This document shows, one piece after another, positions 19,305 to 29,536 of a stretch of 34,604 nt of DNA. The position numbers were made by a program, and so were the translations under genes. The DNA comes from Acidobacteriota bacterium. GTDB lineage: Bacteria; Acidobacteriota; Terriglobia; Terriglobales; Acidobacteriaceae. The stretch is from positions 1-34,604 of the forward strand of contig JAKAUB010000252.1 in assembly GCA_021827845.1 (NCBI GenBank). Reading direction: 5' to 3'. How positions within the stretch are numbered: position 1 is the stretch's first letter; the number at the start of each line of letters is the position of its first letter. Below the pieces are notes generated by a model that made no database searches, had not been told where the DNA came from, and saw only the letters and a program-made list of their open reading frames with translations.

Positions 19305-20852
19305 CTAAGGCGAGATCTTCATCCGGAGGAGCAGGTTGGCGAAGCGCGGGTCGGCATGCAGTTTCGTTAACAAAGGGTCAGTCTGGATTGCAATGAGGCT
19401 GGCGTCGCGGCGTTCCAACGCACGGTCAAGCCAAGTAAACGCTTCACCCATCTCTCCGCGGTATGCGTAGGCACACGCGATACTGTAAGGTTCGGACGGG
19501 TATGTGGCGATGAGGCGCTGGAGAGCTGCATCCGATTCGGTTGTCCGTCCCAGATCATGCAGCACGAGAACCTCCCCCAATAGGCGCCAGAGTTCGCCGG
19601 GTTCAAGCTCCACTTCCTTGAGAGCTTCGGTGGGAAGGCCTTTCGCCAGCAGGATCTCGGCGCGGTTCAAGTGGATATATTCCAGTTGCGGATCAAGTTC
19701 CAGGGCACGACGGTGGGCGGCGAGGGCCTCATCCAGCTTGCCGGCAGCGAAGAGGCGAACGGCCAGGCCTCCGTACGATGCACTGTTGAGAGGATCGAGG
19801 GCAATAACCTGCCTTTGCAATGCAATGGACCGGTCGAGTCGGCCACGGGCCCTGCTTAGGACAGCCAGCGCATTCAGTGTGCTCACGTCGCTCGGCGCAA
19901 GGTGGCGCGCCTTGGCAAGGGTCGCTTCCGCTCCGGGCAAGTTCCAATCGTGGTTCATCTGAATGTACGCCAGGGAGATATATCCCGAGGCGCGATGAGG
20001 GTCCAGCTCGATGGCGTGGAGCGCGTCGGCCCGCGCTCGATGACAGGCTTCCTCATTTTCAATGACGCCCATCTCGCCAAGCCGCTCAAGCAGGGAGGCG
20101 CGGAGGGCAAAAGCTGGAGCATACTTTGGCTCGATGGCGATCGCACGGTCGTCGAAGATGAGCGCAGTTTTTACATCGTCCACGATCCAGCGCTGGCTGA
20201 ATTCTTTCGCCTTGAGATAATCCTGCTGCGCTTCTGGATTGACTTTTAGAGAAGCCGTCGGCGGAGAGACGATGTTCCCTCCTTGCGCCCGTGAACGAAG
20301 ATATAAACCGGCAGAGATCACAACTGTGGCTGCAATTGCGCCGGCCCATAGGCTGCGCGGCACGCGACGCTGCCGGGTATTTAAGCCATCAAGTCCCGGC
20401 GGGGCGTCACGGTCTGGTTCAATGGACGGGGCATTGTGGGAAACCCGCGCGAAAACCGTTGGCGTGCTGCTCTGCGAGGCCGGTTGGGCTGCAGTTTGCT
20501 GCGGGACCCCTGGATCGGGAGCAGCGGCCGGGTCCGGTTGAAGTCCGCCCACGAATCGATAACCACGCCGGGGAATCGTCTCGATCAAACGCGGCCGCAC
20601 CGGAGAATCTTCGAGGACCTCTCGAAGTTTTGCGACGGCAACCCCCAGGTTCTTGTCGTAATCGACGAAGGTCTGCCCCGGCCAGAGCGCTTTATATAGA
20701 TCGTCTCGCGTGACAAGTTCGCCCGGTCGCTCCACTAAGATCGCAAGCACCGACAACGGCTTTCCTTGGACAGGGATCAGGATGCCGCGGCGGCGCAGCT
20801 CGCCCGTGCGAAAGTCCACTTCAAAGTCGGCAAAGCGCACTTTTCCAGTCAC
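19305..20852 (-). CDS. Winged-helix (OmpR/CadC-like) transcriptional regulator with TM and TPR repeats
   Basis: N-terminal FADFEVDFRTGELRRRGILIPVQGKPLSVLAILVERPGELVTRDDLYKALWPGQTFVDYDKNLGVAVAKLREVLEDSPVRPRLIETIPRRGYRFV; TM LWAGAIAATVVISAGLYL; TPR repeats. Confidence 0.9.
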   Translation of the reverse strand: MTGKVRFADFEVDFRTGELRRRGILIPVQGKPLSVLAILVERPGELVTRDDLYKALWPGQTFVDYDKNLGVAVAKLREVLEDSPVRPRLIETIPRRGYRFVGGLQPDPAAAPDPGVPQQTAAQPASQSSTPTVFARVSHNAPSIEPDRDAPPGLDGLNTRQRRVPRSLWAGAIAATVVISAGLYLRSRAQGGNIVSPPTASLKVNPEAQQDYLKAKEFSQRWIVDDVKTALIFDDRAIAIEPKYAPAFALRASLLERLGEMGVIENEEACHRARADALHAIELDPHRASGYISLAYIQMNHDWNLPGAEATLAKARHLAPSDVSTLNALAVLSRARGRLDRSIALQRQVIALDPLNSASYGGLAVRLFAAGKLDEALAAHRRALELDPQLEYIHLNRAEILLAKGLPTEALKEVELEPGELWRLLGEVLVLHDLGRTTESDAALQRLIATYPSEPYSIACAYAYRGEMGEAFTWLDRALERRDASLIAIQTDPLLTKLHADPRFANLLLRMKISP

Positions 20853-21179
20853 GACGATGCTCTCTTGCCCTTTTGCTACTCGACATCCGTCGAGCAGAGC
20901 AGTGTAGCAGTTCGAGCCGCCCGCTGGTCAAGAGGACTTGTGGTGATCCTATCTACTAGATAAAAAGCCGGTTAGCGGTTAGTGAAAAATTTGCATGGAA
21001 TTTGCCTCCGCTTTGTTCCCAGAAGTCGTGGCGCATGAAACAAAAGCAATCAACCTGTAGCAACTGCTTCAGGACCCCCCCCCTGGTTTCGTTCCAATTC
21101 CATTTGGGTCAGTGACGAACATTAACGCATTCATCAGCAGCCAGTTCTGCCTAGCCGATCGTGGGACCTCATTATCCAA

Positions 21180-21262
21180 AACGGATTTCCTGCAAATCCT
21201 GTAAGCGGACGAGCCACAGGGGCTACGTAGATTGCCAGTTCAAACGATAATCAGGAGGATGA
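21180..21262 (+). promoter_or_regulatory. Structured 5' leader, possibly GEMM (c-di-GMP-I)-like
   Basis: Perfect hairpin GGATTT-CCTGC-AAATCC (21183-21199), then GCGGACGAGCCACAGGGGCTACGTAGATTGCC and AGGAGG before the secreted-protein gene. Only partial resemblance to the GCAAA...GGACGCAAAGCCACGGGG core. Confidence 0.25.
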
Positions 21263-21266
21263 TCCC

Positions 21267-23087
21267 GTGATCAAGAAATTTCAGCTGTTGGCGATCAGCA
21301 CGTTTAGCATTGCCGTGCTAGGTCTGGCGGTCCCATGTGCCTTTCCTGCATGGGCGCAGAATTCTTCCGTGGTACCACCCAGCAACAATGGCACCTTTGG
21401 AAATATGCGGCAGCTGGAGCCTGGCCAACCGCCTGCCTCCATCTTTCCGACGGTAGAAGCAGCGAAGCGAGCCCGCACTTCGGCCGGCACCGGCCCTTCG
21501 GGCCCCCTGAGTTACAACGGAGGAGACGTGGAGACGGCTCCCAGAATTTATCTGGTGTTCTGGGGCTCGCAGTGGGACAACAACGATCCGAGCAATGAGG
21601 CGAGCATTCTAGAGGGCTTCCTCCAGGGCGCCAGCGGCAGTCCCTGGCTGAATACAGTGACGCAGTATTGCCAGGGAGTCAACATCGGCACCGTCTTCTG
21701 TAATGGCGAAGGCACCCCTATCGGCAATACGACCGGCGAGTATGTTTCTTACTGGTATGACAATGCCTCTGCGGCGCCGGCGCATCCGACCCAGTCACAA
21801 ATTGCCAGCGAAGCCGTGAATGCTGCCGGGCACTTCGGCGTAACCAGCGCCGCAGACAATGCCAGCGCGCAGTACGTCATCGCAACTGCCACAGGAAACA
21901 GTCCGTACGGTTTCCCAATCAATTACTGCGCTTATCACGACTGGACGTCTTCTTCTTATGGGATTATCGCTTATACCAACCTGCCTTACATCACTGACGC
22001 CGGTGCAGACTGCGGTGCCAACTTCAATGGCTTGGGGCCTGATGCCGGCATCACAATCGTTGAAGGTCACGAGCTCGCGGAGGCGATCACCGACCCGAAC
22101 CCAAACCTGTACCCCGGCGGCGCCTGGTTTGATTCCAACGGCTACGAGATCGGCGACAAATGCGAATGGCTCTCCAGCGGCCAGGGAGCGGCGGCAGACG
22201 TGACCTTCTCCGATGGCACCTACCCGGTGCAGTCGCTTTACAGCAATGCTTTCAACGGTGACGCAGGCGGCTGCGTGATGGAGAGCCCAGGCGCACCGAC
22301 GATCAATTTTGCAGTCGGAACGCAAACCTACGGTGAAGCGCCGTTCGCGGTCAGCGCCACATCCAATTCAACCGGCGCGATCACCTACTCTGTGGTCAGC
22401 GGCCCGGCTACGATCAGCGGCAGCACGGTCACGCTGACTGGTGCCGGGACGGTCACGCTCAAGGCCAGTCAGGCGGCCGCAGGGGATTACACCGCCGGCA
22501 CCCAGACGGCCACGTTCACGGTCCTGCAAGCGGCCCAGACCATCACCTTCGCTCAGATCGGCACGCAGATGCAGGGAGGAACGGTCACGTTGACGGCGAC
22601 CGGAGGAGGGTCGGGAAATCCCGTTACCTTCACGTCCTGGACGCCTTCGGTCTGCGCAGTTTCCGGCTCGACGGCCACACTGAGCGCACCCGGAACGTGC
22701 ACGATTGCGGCCAACCAACTTGGCAACGCCAACTACTCTGCGGCTCCGCAGGTTACGCAGAGCTTCACGGTGACTCCCGTATTTACGTTGGCGGTGACGC
22801 CAACGTTACAGTCGGAGACGCCTCCGACAGCCGCTCCAGTGGTGCTCACTCTAGCTCCTGTGAATGGGTTTAGCGGAGCGGTAACGCTGAGCTGCTCCGG
22901 CCTGCCTGCGGGAGCAAGATGCACCAGTCTGCCGCTTACCTTCAACCTGAACGGAAAGAATACGATCGTTCTCAATCTCGGAGTCAAGTTCGCTAAGGGC
23001 ACGACTCCGGGGACCTACGCAGTCACCTTTGCCGGCGTGGACGGCAAATACAACAACGCCGCCACCGCCAGCTTTGCGGTGCAATAG
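21267..23087 (+). CDS. Secreted protein with HELAE metallopeptidase-like motif and C-terminal Ig-like repeats
   Basis: Signal peptide; PRIYLVFWGSQW, ITIVEGHELAEAITDP, GYEIGDKCEW; MBG/Ig-like repeats (INFAVGTQTYGEAPFAVSATSNSTGAITYSVVSGPATISG; TITFAQIGTQMQGGTVTLTATGGGSGNPVTFTS). Confidence 0.8.
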   Translation: MIKKFQLLAISTFSIAVLGLAVPCAFPAWAQNSSVVPPSNNGTFGNMRQLEPGQPPASIFPTVEAAKRARTSAGTGPSGPLSYNGGDVETAPRIYLVFWGSQWDNNDPSNEASILEGFLQGASGSPWLNTVTQYCQGVNIGTVFCNGEGTPIGNTTGEYVSYWYDNASAAPAHPTQSQIASEAVNAAGHFGVTSAADNASAQYVIATATGNSPYGFPINYCAYHDWTSSSYGIIAYTNLPYITDAGADCGANFNGLGPDAGITIVEGHELAEAITDPNPNLYPGGAWFDSNGYEIGDKCEWLSSGQGAAADVTFSDGTYPVQSLYSNAFNGDAGGCVMESPGAPTINFAVGTQTYGEAPFAVSATSNSTGAITYSVVSGPATISGSTVTLTGAGTVTLKASQAAAGDYTAGTQTATFTVLQAAQTITFAQIGTQMQGGTVTLTATGGGSGNPVTFTSWTPSVCAVSGSTATLSAPGTCTIAANQLGNANYSAAPQVTQSFTVTPVFTLAVTPTLQSETPPTAAPVVLTLAPVNGFSGAVTLSCSGLPAGARCTSLPLTFNLNGKNTIVLNLGVKFAKGTTPGTYAVTFAGVDGKYNNAATASFAVQ

Positions 23088-23108
23088 AGGCGTCCTATGT
23101 GTGTGAGA

Positions 23109-23146
23109 CCCAGCCGCCGAGGAAACGGATTCGGCGGCCGGGTTTT
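23109..23146 (+). terminator. Rho-independent terminator-like hairpin
   Basis: CCCAGCCGCCGA - GGAAACGGAT - TCGGCGGCCGGG with one mismatch, followed by TTTT, 22 bp after the stop at 23087. Confidence 0.7.
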
Positions 23147-23408
23147 ACCGCGGATGCTCCACAACTGAAATCTGGGTGCCCCCTATCTCGCTTTTGAGAT
23201 GTGGGATCTCTCCCCGCTTGCCGCTTCTTCGATCGCAGCAACTCCTCGAGCCGCTGCCGCGGCGCTTCAGATAAAAACCGATGAACAGCACCATCGCAAA
23301 ATAGACAGCGATGATCGCGAGATCCAGCACTCCCAGGTGCGCCAGGCGGTCAGGTTCTGCCAGCAGAACAAAGCTGGCCGCGGTCTGAATGGTAAGCAGG
23401 GAACTCAT
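23145..23408 (-). pseudogene. Probable 5'-end remnant of a sodium:solute symporter (SSS) gene
   Basis: AHLGVLDLAIIAVYFAMVLFIGFYLKRR resembles the first TM of SSS transporters; reading frame then turns into low-quality sequence. Confidence 0.4.
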
Positions 23409-23719
23409 CCTCCAGAGCGATCCTCAAAGAGCGGCTTTAATGGGGATCCATGATGGCTCCGGGCACGGCGTGCCGGAACGTTCCCCGTGTCGCTTCGGCG
23501 TACAATGGTCTCGGAAAGCTGCTGCCTTCGACGCCATGTACTGGCTGTTTACTCCCATACTGCTGAAGCGCTGGCGGCGCGGTCGTCCAGACCGCGGCTG
23601 AAGCCTCCGTTTCGCCTCCTGTCAGGTATCGTCGCCGTGCAATCGATGCCGGTATTTCCGTCTACAATCGCGGGTCTTCGCAGCTCTGCCCGCTCATGCC
23701 ATTTGATGAGGAGCCATCG

Positions 23720-26518
23720 ATGAACAGTTTTGGAAGCCGCGCGTCGCTCAAATCCGGCGACCGGACCTATGAAATCTTCCGCCTGCAGGCATTGAACAGC
23801 CGCGGCGTGTCCCTCGAAGCCCTGCCGTACGCCCTCCGTATTCTGCTTGAAAATCTGCTGCGCCATGAAGACGGCAAGAGCGTCACTGCGGAGGATATTG
23901 AGTTTCTGGCTAAGTGGGACGCCAAGGCCGAGCCTTCGCGCGAGATCGCGTACATGCCGGCGCGCGTGCTGATGCAGGACTTTACCGGCGTGCCCGCAGT
24001 GGTCGATCTCGCGTCGATGCGTGACGCCATGCGCGCGCTCGGCGGCGATCCGGAGAAGATCAATCCACTGCAGCCGGCGGAGTTGGTCATCGATCATTCC
24101 GTGCAGGTCGATCAGTACGGCACGCAGGACTCGTACCAAATCAATACGGTGCTCGAGTATCAGCGCAACGTGGAGCGCTACGCGTTTCTCAAGTGGGGAC
24201 AGTCGGCCTTCCGGAACTTCTCCGCCGTCCCTCCCGGCATGGGCATCTGCCATCAGGTGAATCTGGAATATCTGGCGCGCGTTGTGTTCACGACATCCCC
24301 CGACGCGAAGGGCGTGGCGCAGGCGTACCCGGATACGCTGGTCGGAACTGACTCCCACACCACGATGATTAACGGTCTGGGTGTGCTGGGCTGGGGCGTC
24401 GGCGGCATTGAGGCGGAGGCGGCCATGCTGGGCCAGCCAGTCTCCATGCTGGTTCCGCAGGTGGTGGGCTTTAAGCTGCACGGCCGGCTGCGCGAGGGCA
24501 CCACTGCGACCGACCTGGTGCTGACCGTGACCGAGATGCTGCGCAAACACGGCGTCGTCGGCAAGTTTGTGGAGTTTTATGGCGAGGGCATCAGCGAACT
24601 TGCGCTTGCCGACCGCGCCACCATCAGCAACATGGCGCCGGAGTATGGCGCGACCTGCGGCATCTTTCCCGTGGATGCCGAGACGCTGCGCTATCTGCGG
24701 CTCACCGGCCGCAGTGAGGAGCAGATTCGTCTGGTCGAGGCCTATTACAAGGAGCAGGGGCTGTTCCATACGCCCAACGCGCCGGAGGCAAAATATTCCT
24801 CCACATTGTCGCTCGATCTGAGCACCGTGCAGCCCAGCGTCGCCGGCCCCAAGCGTCCGCAGGATCGGGTCGCCTTGCGCGATGTGCCGGGCAGCTTTCA
24901 GCAGCAGCTTCCTGCGCTGAAAGGGCCGGACGGCAACAAGGGCTCCGTGCGGCAGTTGCTGCGCTGGACCGGCGAAGGCGGCCACGCGTCGGGCAACGGC
25001 ATCACCAGCTCCACGGGCGCGCCGGAGCAAGGGCATACGGCGTCGGTAAAAGAGCGGGACGGCGTGGACGTGGATCAGTATCTGGGCGACGGCTCGATCG
25101 TCATCGCCGCCATCACCAGCTGCACCAATACGTCGAACCCATCGGTTATGCTGGCGGCCGGTCTGCTGGCAAAGAAGGCCGTGGAGAAGGGTTTGAGTGT
25201 TCCGCCGTGGGTAAAAACTTCGCTGGCGCCGGGGTCGCGCGTGGTCTCGGATTATTACGACAAGGCCGGTCTCACGAAGTTTCTGAATGCGCTGCGGTTT
25301 AATGTTGTCGGCTACGGCTGCACCACCTGCATAGGCAACTCTGGCCCGCTGCCGCCGGATGTCTCCAAGGCGATCGACGATCATTCGCTGGTCGCCGTCT
25401 CGGTGTTGAGCGGGAACCGCAATTTTGAGGGCCGCATCAACTCCGACGTTCGCGCTAACTATCTGATGTCGCCGCCGCTGGTCGTCGCCTACGCGCTGGC
25501 CGGCAGCATCGATCACAACTTTGACCGCGATCCGCTGGGCAAGGACAAGCAGGGCAATCCCGTCTACCTGCGCGACATCTGGCCGAGCCAGAGCGAGGTG
25601 GAGCAGACGCTCGCCAGCGCTATGGATTCCTCCATGTTCCGCAAGCAGTACGCGACCGTATCCGACGGTGACAGCAACTGGCAGAACCTGAAGTTTCCCG
25701 GCGGAGAGACCTACGGCTGGGAGCAGAACTCCACGTACATCCGTAAAGCGCCGTATTTCGACGGGATGGGAGCAACGCCCGCGCCGGTTGAAGATATTGC
25801 GGATGCGCGCGTGCTGGCGGTGCTGGGCGATAGCGTGACCACGGACCACATTTCGCCTGCGGGCTCCATCAAGCTGAACAGCCCGGCAGGGAAGTACCTG
25901 ACTGAGCATGGCGTAAAGCCCGCGGACTTCAACAGCTACGGCTCGCGGCGCGGCAACCATGAGGTGATGGTGCGCGGCACCTTTGCCAATGTGCGCCTGC
26001 GCAACAAGCTCGCGCCAGGCACCGAGGGTGGCGTGACGCGGCTGCTGCCCGAGGGCGAGACCATGAGCATCTTCGATGCCTCGCTGAAATACGCCGAGCG
26101 GAAGACGCCGCTGATCATCCTGGCCGGTAAAGAGTACGGCTCGGGTTCATCCCGCGATTGGGCGGCCAAGGGACCGCGCCTGCTGGGCGTGCGCGCTGTA
26201 ATTGCCGAAAGTTTTGAGCGGATTCATCGCTCGAACCTCGTTGGGATGGGAATTCTTCCGCTGCAGTTTTCGGCGGGAGAAAATGCCGAGTCCCTCGGGC
26301 TTACCGGCGAGGAGACCTTCGACATCCCCGGCTTGCAGGCCATGCTGGCGGCAAAGTTCGCGAGTGGCCGCACAATCCGCGTGCGCGCGAAAGCTGCGTC
26401 GGGGCAAGTGCGGGAGTTCGACGCAACCGTGCGCATCGACACCCCACAGGAGATCCTCTACTACCAGCACGGCGGCATCCTGCTCTACGTGCTGCGGCAA
26501 CTGGCGGGTAAGGCGTAG
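23720..26518 (+). CDS. acnA: Aconitate hydratase A
   Basis: [141 protein letters not shown]. Confidence 0.97.
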   Translation: MNSFGSRASLKSGDRTYEIFRLQALNSRGVSLEALPYALRILLENLLRHEDGKSVTAEDIEFLAKWDAKAEPSREIAYMPARVLMQDFTGVPAVVDLASMRDAMRALGGDPEKINPLQPAELVIDHSVQVDQYGTQDSYQINTVLEYQRNVERYAFLKWGQSAFRNFSAVPPGMGICHQVNLEYLARVVFTTSPDAKGVAQAYPDTLVGTDSHTTMINGLGVLGWGVGGIEAEAAMLGQPVSMLVPQVVGFKLHGRLREGTTATDLVLTVTEMLRKHGVVGKFVEFYGEGISELALADRATISNMAPEYGATCGIFPVDAETLRYLRLTGRSEEQIRLVEAYYKEQGLFHTPNAPEAKYSSTLSLDLSTVQPSVAGPKRPQDRVALRDVPGSFQQQLPALKGPDGNKGSVRQLLRWTGEGGHASGNGITSSTGAPEQGHTASVKERDGVDVDQYLGDGSIVIAAITSCTNTSNPSVMLAAGLLAKKAVEKGLSVPPWVKTSLAPGSRVVSDYYDKAGLTKFLNALRFNVVGYGCTTCIGNSGPLPPDVSKAIDDHSLVAVSVLSGNRNFEGRINSDVRANYLMSPPLVVAYALAGSIDHNFDRDPLGKDKQGNPVYLRDIWPSQSEVEQTLASAMDSSMFRKQYATVSDGDSNWQNLKFPGGETYGWEQNSTYIRKAPYFDGMGATPAPVEDIADARVLAVLGDSVTTDHISPAGSIKLNSPAGKYLTEHGVKPADFNSYGSRRGNHEVMVRGTFANVRLRNKLAPGTEGGVTRLLPEGETMSIFDASLKYAERKTPLIILAGKEYGSGSSRDWAAKGPRLLGVRAVIAESFERIHRSNLVGMGILPLQFSAGENAESLGLTGEETFDIPGLQAMLAAKFASGRTIRVRAKAASGQVREFDATVRIDTPQEILYYQHGGILLYVLRQLAGKA

Positions 26519-26647
26519 CGCACAACAGTAGAATGCTAAGACGAAAGAAGGGGCGGCTGGGAAGTCCTGCTATCCTATAGCCGCTCGGTCGCAGTCGAGG
26601 TGGATTTCGCTGAGACGTGAACTATTCGACCTACGATCTGCTCACTC

Positions 26648-27838
26648 ATGGCCTCAATTAGCTCAGCTCGCAAAACCATAATATTTCTGGCGGTATACGT
26701 CGCGATTGTTCTGCCGTTGTGCTTCCTTGGTTATGGAAGCGACAATGACACATACGGCGTACTTGAGGCAGGAAAATCGACATGGCGCGATGGTCACCTC
26801 GCCACATCGAGAAATCCAGGCTACTGGCTGTATGAAGGAATTGTTTACGCAATAGCACATCTGGGCGGCTATGTGGCAACCAACATTGCCTCGATGTGTG
26901 CTGGGGCCTTTATCCTTTGGCGCTTTCTTTCCCTGTGCCGTAAGCTCCGGATTCCCAATGAATACATCCTGGGTTTTTGCGTACTGTTCGTTCCCACATT
27001 TTTGATCGCAGCCAGCTCGACGATCGACTATTTGTGGTCGCTTGCCTTTCTCGTCGCGACGGCAGAATTACTTCTCGATGACCGGCTTGCATTGGCCAGT
27101 CTTACTGGCGCAATAGCCGTAGGGTTTCGCGCCAGTAATTCGATCATCGTCGCCGGGACGTATGCCGGGCTGCTGATATACGGAATTTACGTCCGCTGGG
27201 GGGGGCGGCGGATCGCGGCGATCCTTGGCTCAGGCTTTGCCGCAGCCGCTCTCGGCGCATTATTTTTCCTACCCTCATGGATAGTGGCGCATGGCACCTT
27301 AGGTTTCTTAACGCCTGGAATTGGGCCAGCAGCGATGTGGACGTTCAAAATGCACGCTGGACGATTCATCTACAAAACAATCTATCTTTTCGGACCGATA
27401 GCGACCATAATCATGCTGTTTCTCCTAGTGCGCAATCGGTTGCACTTGAAGTTTCCTAAGAATTCGGATGTGAGGCGAAGAGGATTCGCGATAGCTCTAG
27501 GTGCATTTTTGGCGAACATTGCACTATTCGCGAAATTTCCGGTCGAAGTCAGCTATCTGCTTCCTGGCATGTTCTTCTTTATGCTGCTGGCAGGACTTAC
27601 ATTTTTGAATGATTCACGCACCTCTGCGCTCTTAGTGCTCGGCGGAATTCTGACGTTCAATCTATTTTCCATTTCGTTTGCTAAACCGAACGTTCCGCTT
27701 CACGCGACCAATGCTACGTTAACGGTGGCACCACAAGCTGGAATTTTGATTGAGGACATACGCATCCGACTCAAGGCAAAATCGTGTGAAACCGTTCCAT
27801 GCTGGGCACAAAAGGTCCAACAGCAGCCGGCTTTGTGA
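26648..27838 (+). CDS. Multi-pass membrane protein, GT-C glycosyltransferase-like (gene X), lower-GC
   Basis: About 8-10 hydrophobic segments; early GSDNDTYGVLEAGKSTWRDGHLATSRNPGYWLYE resembles the first loop of GT-C-type enzymes; AT-richer than its neighbours. Confidence 0.65.
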   Translation: MASISSARKTIIFLAVYVAIVLPLCFLGYGSDNDTYGVLEAGKSTWRDGHLATSRNPGYWLYEGIVYAIAHLGGYVATNIASMCAGAFILWRFLSLCRKLRIPNEYILGFCVLFVPTFLIAASSTIDYLWSLAFLVATAELLLDDRLALASLTGAIAVGFRASNSIIVAGTYAGLLIYGIYVRWGGRRIAAILGSGFAAAALGALFFLPSWIVAHGTLGFLTPGIGPAAMWTFKMHAGRFIYKTIYLFGPIATIIMLFLLVRNRLHLKFPKNSDVRRRGFAIALGAFLANIALFAKFPVEVSYLLPGMFFFMLLAGLTFLNDSRTSALLVLGGILTFNLFSISFAKPNVPLHATNATLTVAPQAGILIEDIRIRLKAKSCETVPCWAQKVQQQPAL

Positions 27839-27855
27839 AGGCTGCGGCGTGGTAT

Positions 27856-28075
27856 GTTGCCTAAACCCCGACGCCGTACTCGACGGGGCCACCGTTGTCG
27901 CCCGCGTGAGAATAAAAATCGTACGGGGTGCTGTGCTTGAAGCGGTAGCGGTCACGCAGGTTGCGGCCCACAAAAAAGCCCAGCGCCAGCGCGCCAGTGG
28001 CCACCGATCCCCAGCCCAGGATTTGAACCCAGGGAATGTCAGAGAGCTCGGGAAGCTTTTTCTGGATGGCTCGCA
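27856..28075. repeat. Direct repeat copy A (about 220 bp), 5'-truncated copy of the small membrane-protein gene
   Basis: Aligns to 29537-29756 with constant offset 1681; nine substitutions counted by eye; similarity ends at gctcgca. Confidence 0.93.
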
Positions 28076-28082
28076 AGTACAC
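27861..28082 (-). CDS. Partial duplicate of small membrane protein (73 aa from a GTG start)
   Basis: MYLRAIQKKLPELSDIPWVQILGWGSVATGALALGFFVGRNLRDRYRFKHSTPYDFYSHAGDNGGPVEYGVGV; last 71 aa identical to 29542-29814. May be a pseudogene or a functional short form. Confidence 0.55.
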   Translation of the reverse strand: MYLRAIQKKLPELSDIPWVQILGWGSVATGALALGFFVGRNLRDRYRFKHSTPYDFYSHAGDNGGPVEYGVGV

Positions 28083-28173
28083 CTGAGCTCTTCAAACGCG
28101 ACCATAGTGAGGAGTCCGAGATCCTGAAGGAACAGCGCTGCGTCGCTAACTATACGGACAACCCTGCCGGCGT

Positions 28174-28204
28174 TTGGCATTAATGCGTTGCAAAACGGTA
28201 TAAT
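28174..28204 (+). promoter_or_regulatory. Candidate sigma70-type promoter for the acyltransferase gene
   Basis: TTGGCA (28174-28179), 19-bp spacer, perfect TATAAT (28199-28204), within the segment between the two direct repeats. Confidence 0.4.
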
Positions 28205-28242
28205 CGGGCACACAATAAAGCCCGCGCCCCCCGTCGCGCCAT

Positions 28243-29463
28243 TTGTTGCCCTCGCCGTACTCTATGGTCGACTTCAGGCAGTCCTTTAAAAAAGCGCATG
28301 AAAAAGGGATCACCCCGGCGGTCTCAGCCCATTTGGACGCAATCCGCGGGCTAGCCGCGATCGCTGTTCTACTTATGCACGCTCGTCACCTACTGCTGAG
28401 GGATTGGGCGGATCTTCACCATCACAACCTCGGTCTCGAGTTCGTTTACGGTATCACTGAGTTTGGCCATCAAGCCGTAATCGTTTTTTTTATATTGAGC
28501 GGATTTTTCATCGGTCCGGGAGTCTTGCGCGACATCCATACTGGACGCTGGTCTTTCACTGCATATTTTGTCAAGAGGTTCATCCGTCTTGAGATTGTTC
28601 TGCTACCAGCGTTGTTGCTTTGCTTATTTTGGGATTTAAGCGGGTCTCACATTTTCGGTTTGAAATCGATTTATGGCGGGCATGCAGATTTTTATCCGGT
28701 GGCGTACAACATACAGGCATGCATTTCGGCGCCGATCTTTTTTGGCAATTTGGCATTCCTGCAAATGATCAAGGTACCTCCGCTAGGAAGTGACAGCCCA
28801 CTATGGAGCTTAGCGAACGAGTTCTGGTACTACCTCCTGTTTCCATGCACCGCGCTGGCATTACTATCCAGAAAAAAACTTGCCGTGCGTTCCACGTACG
28901 GGGGTGCCGGAGTTCTAATCGTATGGCTTGTGCGGAAATCAATCTTGATTTATTTTCCTATCTGGCTAATTGGTGTCTTATCCTATTACCTCCCGAAAAC
29001 GAAACACCCTAAGAGCATCAAGCGCGCTTTTTTAATAGCTTCCTCCGTTCTATTTTGTCTTGATTTGCTTTCCACCAAGCAATACTGGAGCAACTCCATC
29101 GCCTCCGATTATGTTCTCTCCGGCTGTTTTGCGTTATTCCTTTATTCCCTATTGAATCGAACGACGACGATTGGCGAGCGTTATAGTCGGCTGTCTCACG
29201 GTCTAGCATCCTCCTCGTATACCCTCTACGTCGTGCACCTTCCCTTGCTAGTTTTTCTCGAGGTCTGGATCGGAAAGCGCTGGGTGCCCACGCCATTGCA
29301 TTTGGTATTGACTCTGGGAATCGTGTATACAGACTGGCTCTACGCCCGCGGGATATATCGCCTTTTTGAGGCGCGAACGCCCACAGTCCGGCAGTGGACC
29401 GAAAAAAAGCTCAAAGGTCTATATGCCAAAATGGGTCGAAAGGAGAGGCAGGGGGTACTGTAA
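28243..29463 (+). CDS. Acyltransferase family 3 (OafA/YrhL-like) membrane protein (gene Y), lower-GC; true start may be 28264
   Basis: AHLDAIRGLAAIAVLLMHARHL...FGHQAVIVFFILSGFFIGPGVL...SLANEFWYYLLFP...SSYTLYVVHLPLLVFLE. Confidence 0.9.
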   Translation: MLPSPYSMVDFRQSFKKAHEKGITPAVSAHLDAIRGLAAIAVLLMHARHLLLRDWADLHHHNLGLEFVYGITEFGHQAVIVFFILSGFFIGPGVLRDIHTGRWSFTAYFVKRFIRLEIVLLPALLLCLFWDLSGSHIFGLKSIYGGHADFYPVAYNIQACISAPIFFGNLAFLQMIKVPPLGSDSPLWSLANEFWYYLLFPCTALALLSRKKLAVRSTYGGAGVLIVWLVRKSILIYFPIWLIGVLSYYLPKTKHPKSIKRAFLIASSVLFCLDLLSTKQYWSNSIASDYVLSGCFALFLYSLLNRTTTIGERYSRLSHGLASSSYTLYVVHLPLLVFLEVWIGKRWVPTPLHLVLTLGIVYTDWLYARGIYRLFEARTPTVRQWTEKKLKGLYAKMGRKERQGVL

Positions 29464-29536
29464 CGCCCAGTCCGTCCAAGCTTGAATCGCACCCGCGGAC
29501 CTGTGGCGAAGTCTACGTGGCAATGGGCAGAAGACG

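Noticed and set aside
23549-25960. 803-codon open frame antisense to acnA
   Set aside because: It is codon-aligned with acnA (same triplet register), so antisense stops would need TTA, CTA or TCA codons, which high-GC genes rarely use. The product is low-complexity Arg/His/Gln-rich with no recognisable domain; acnA is unambiguous.
27719-28213. 164-codon minus-strand ORF across repeat A
   Set aside because: Out of frame with the conserved small protein; the synonymous-only pattern supports the 27861-28082 frame instead.
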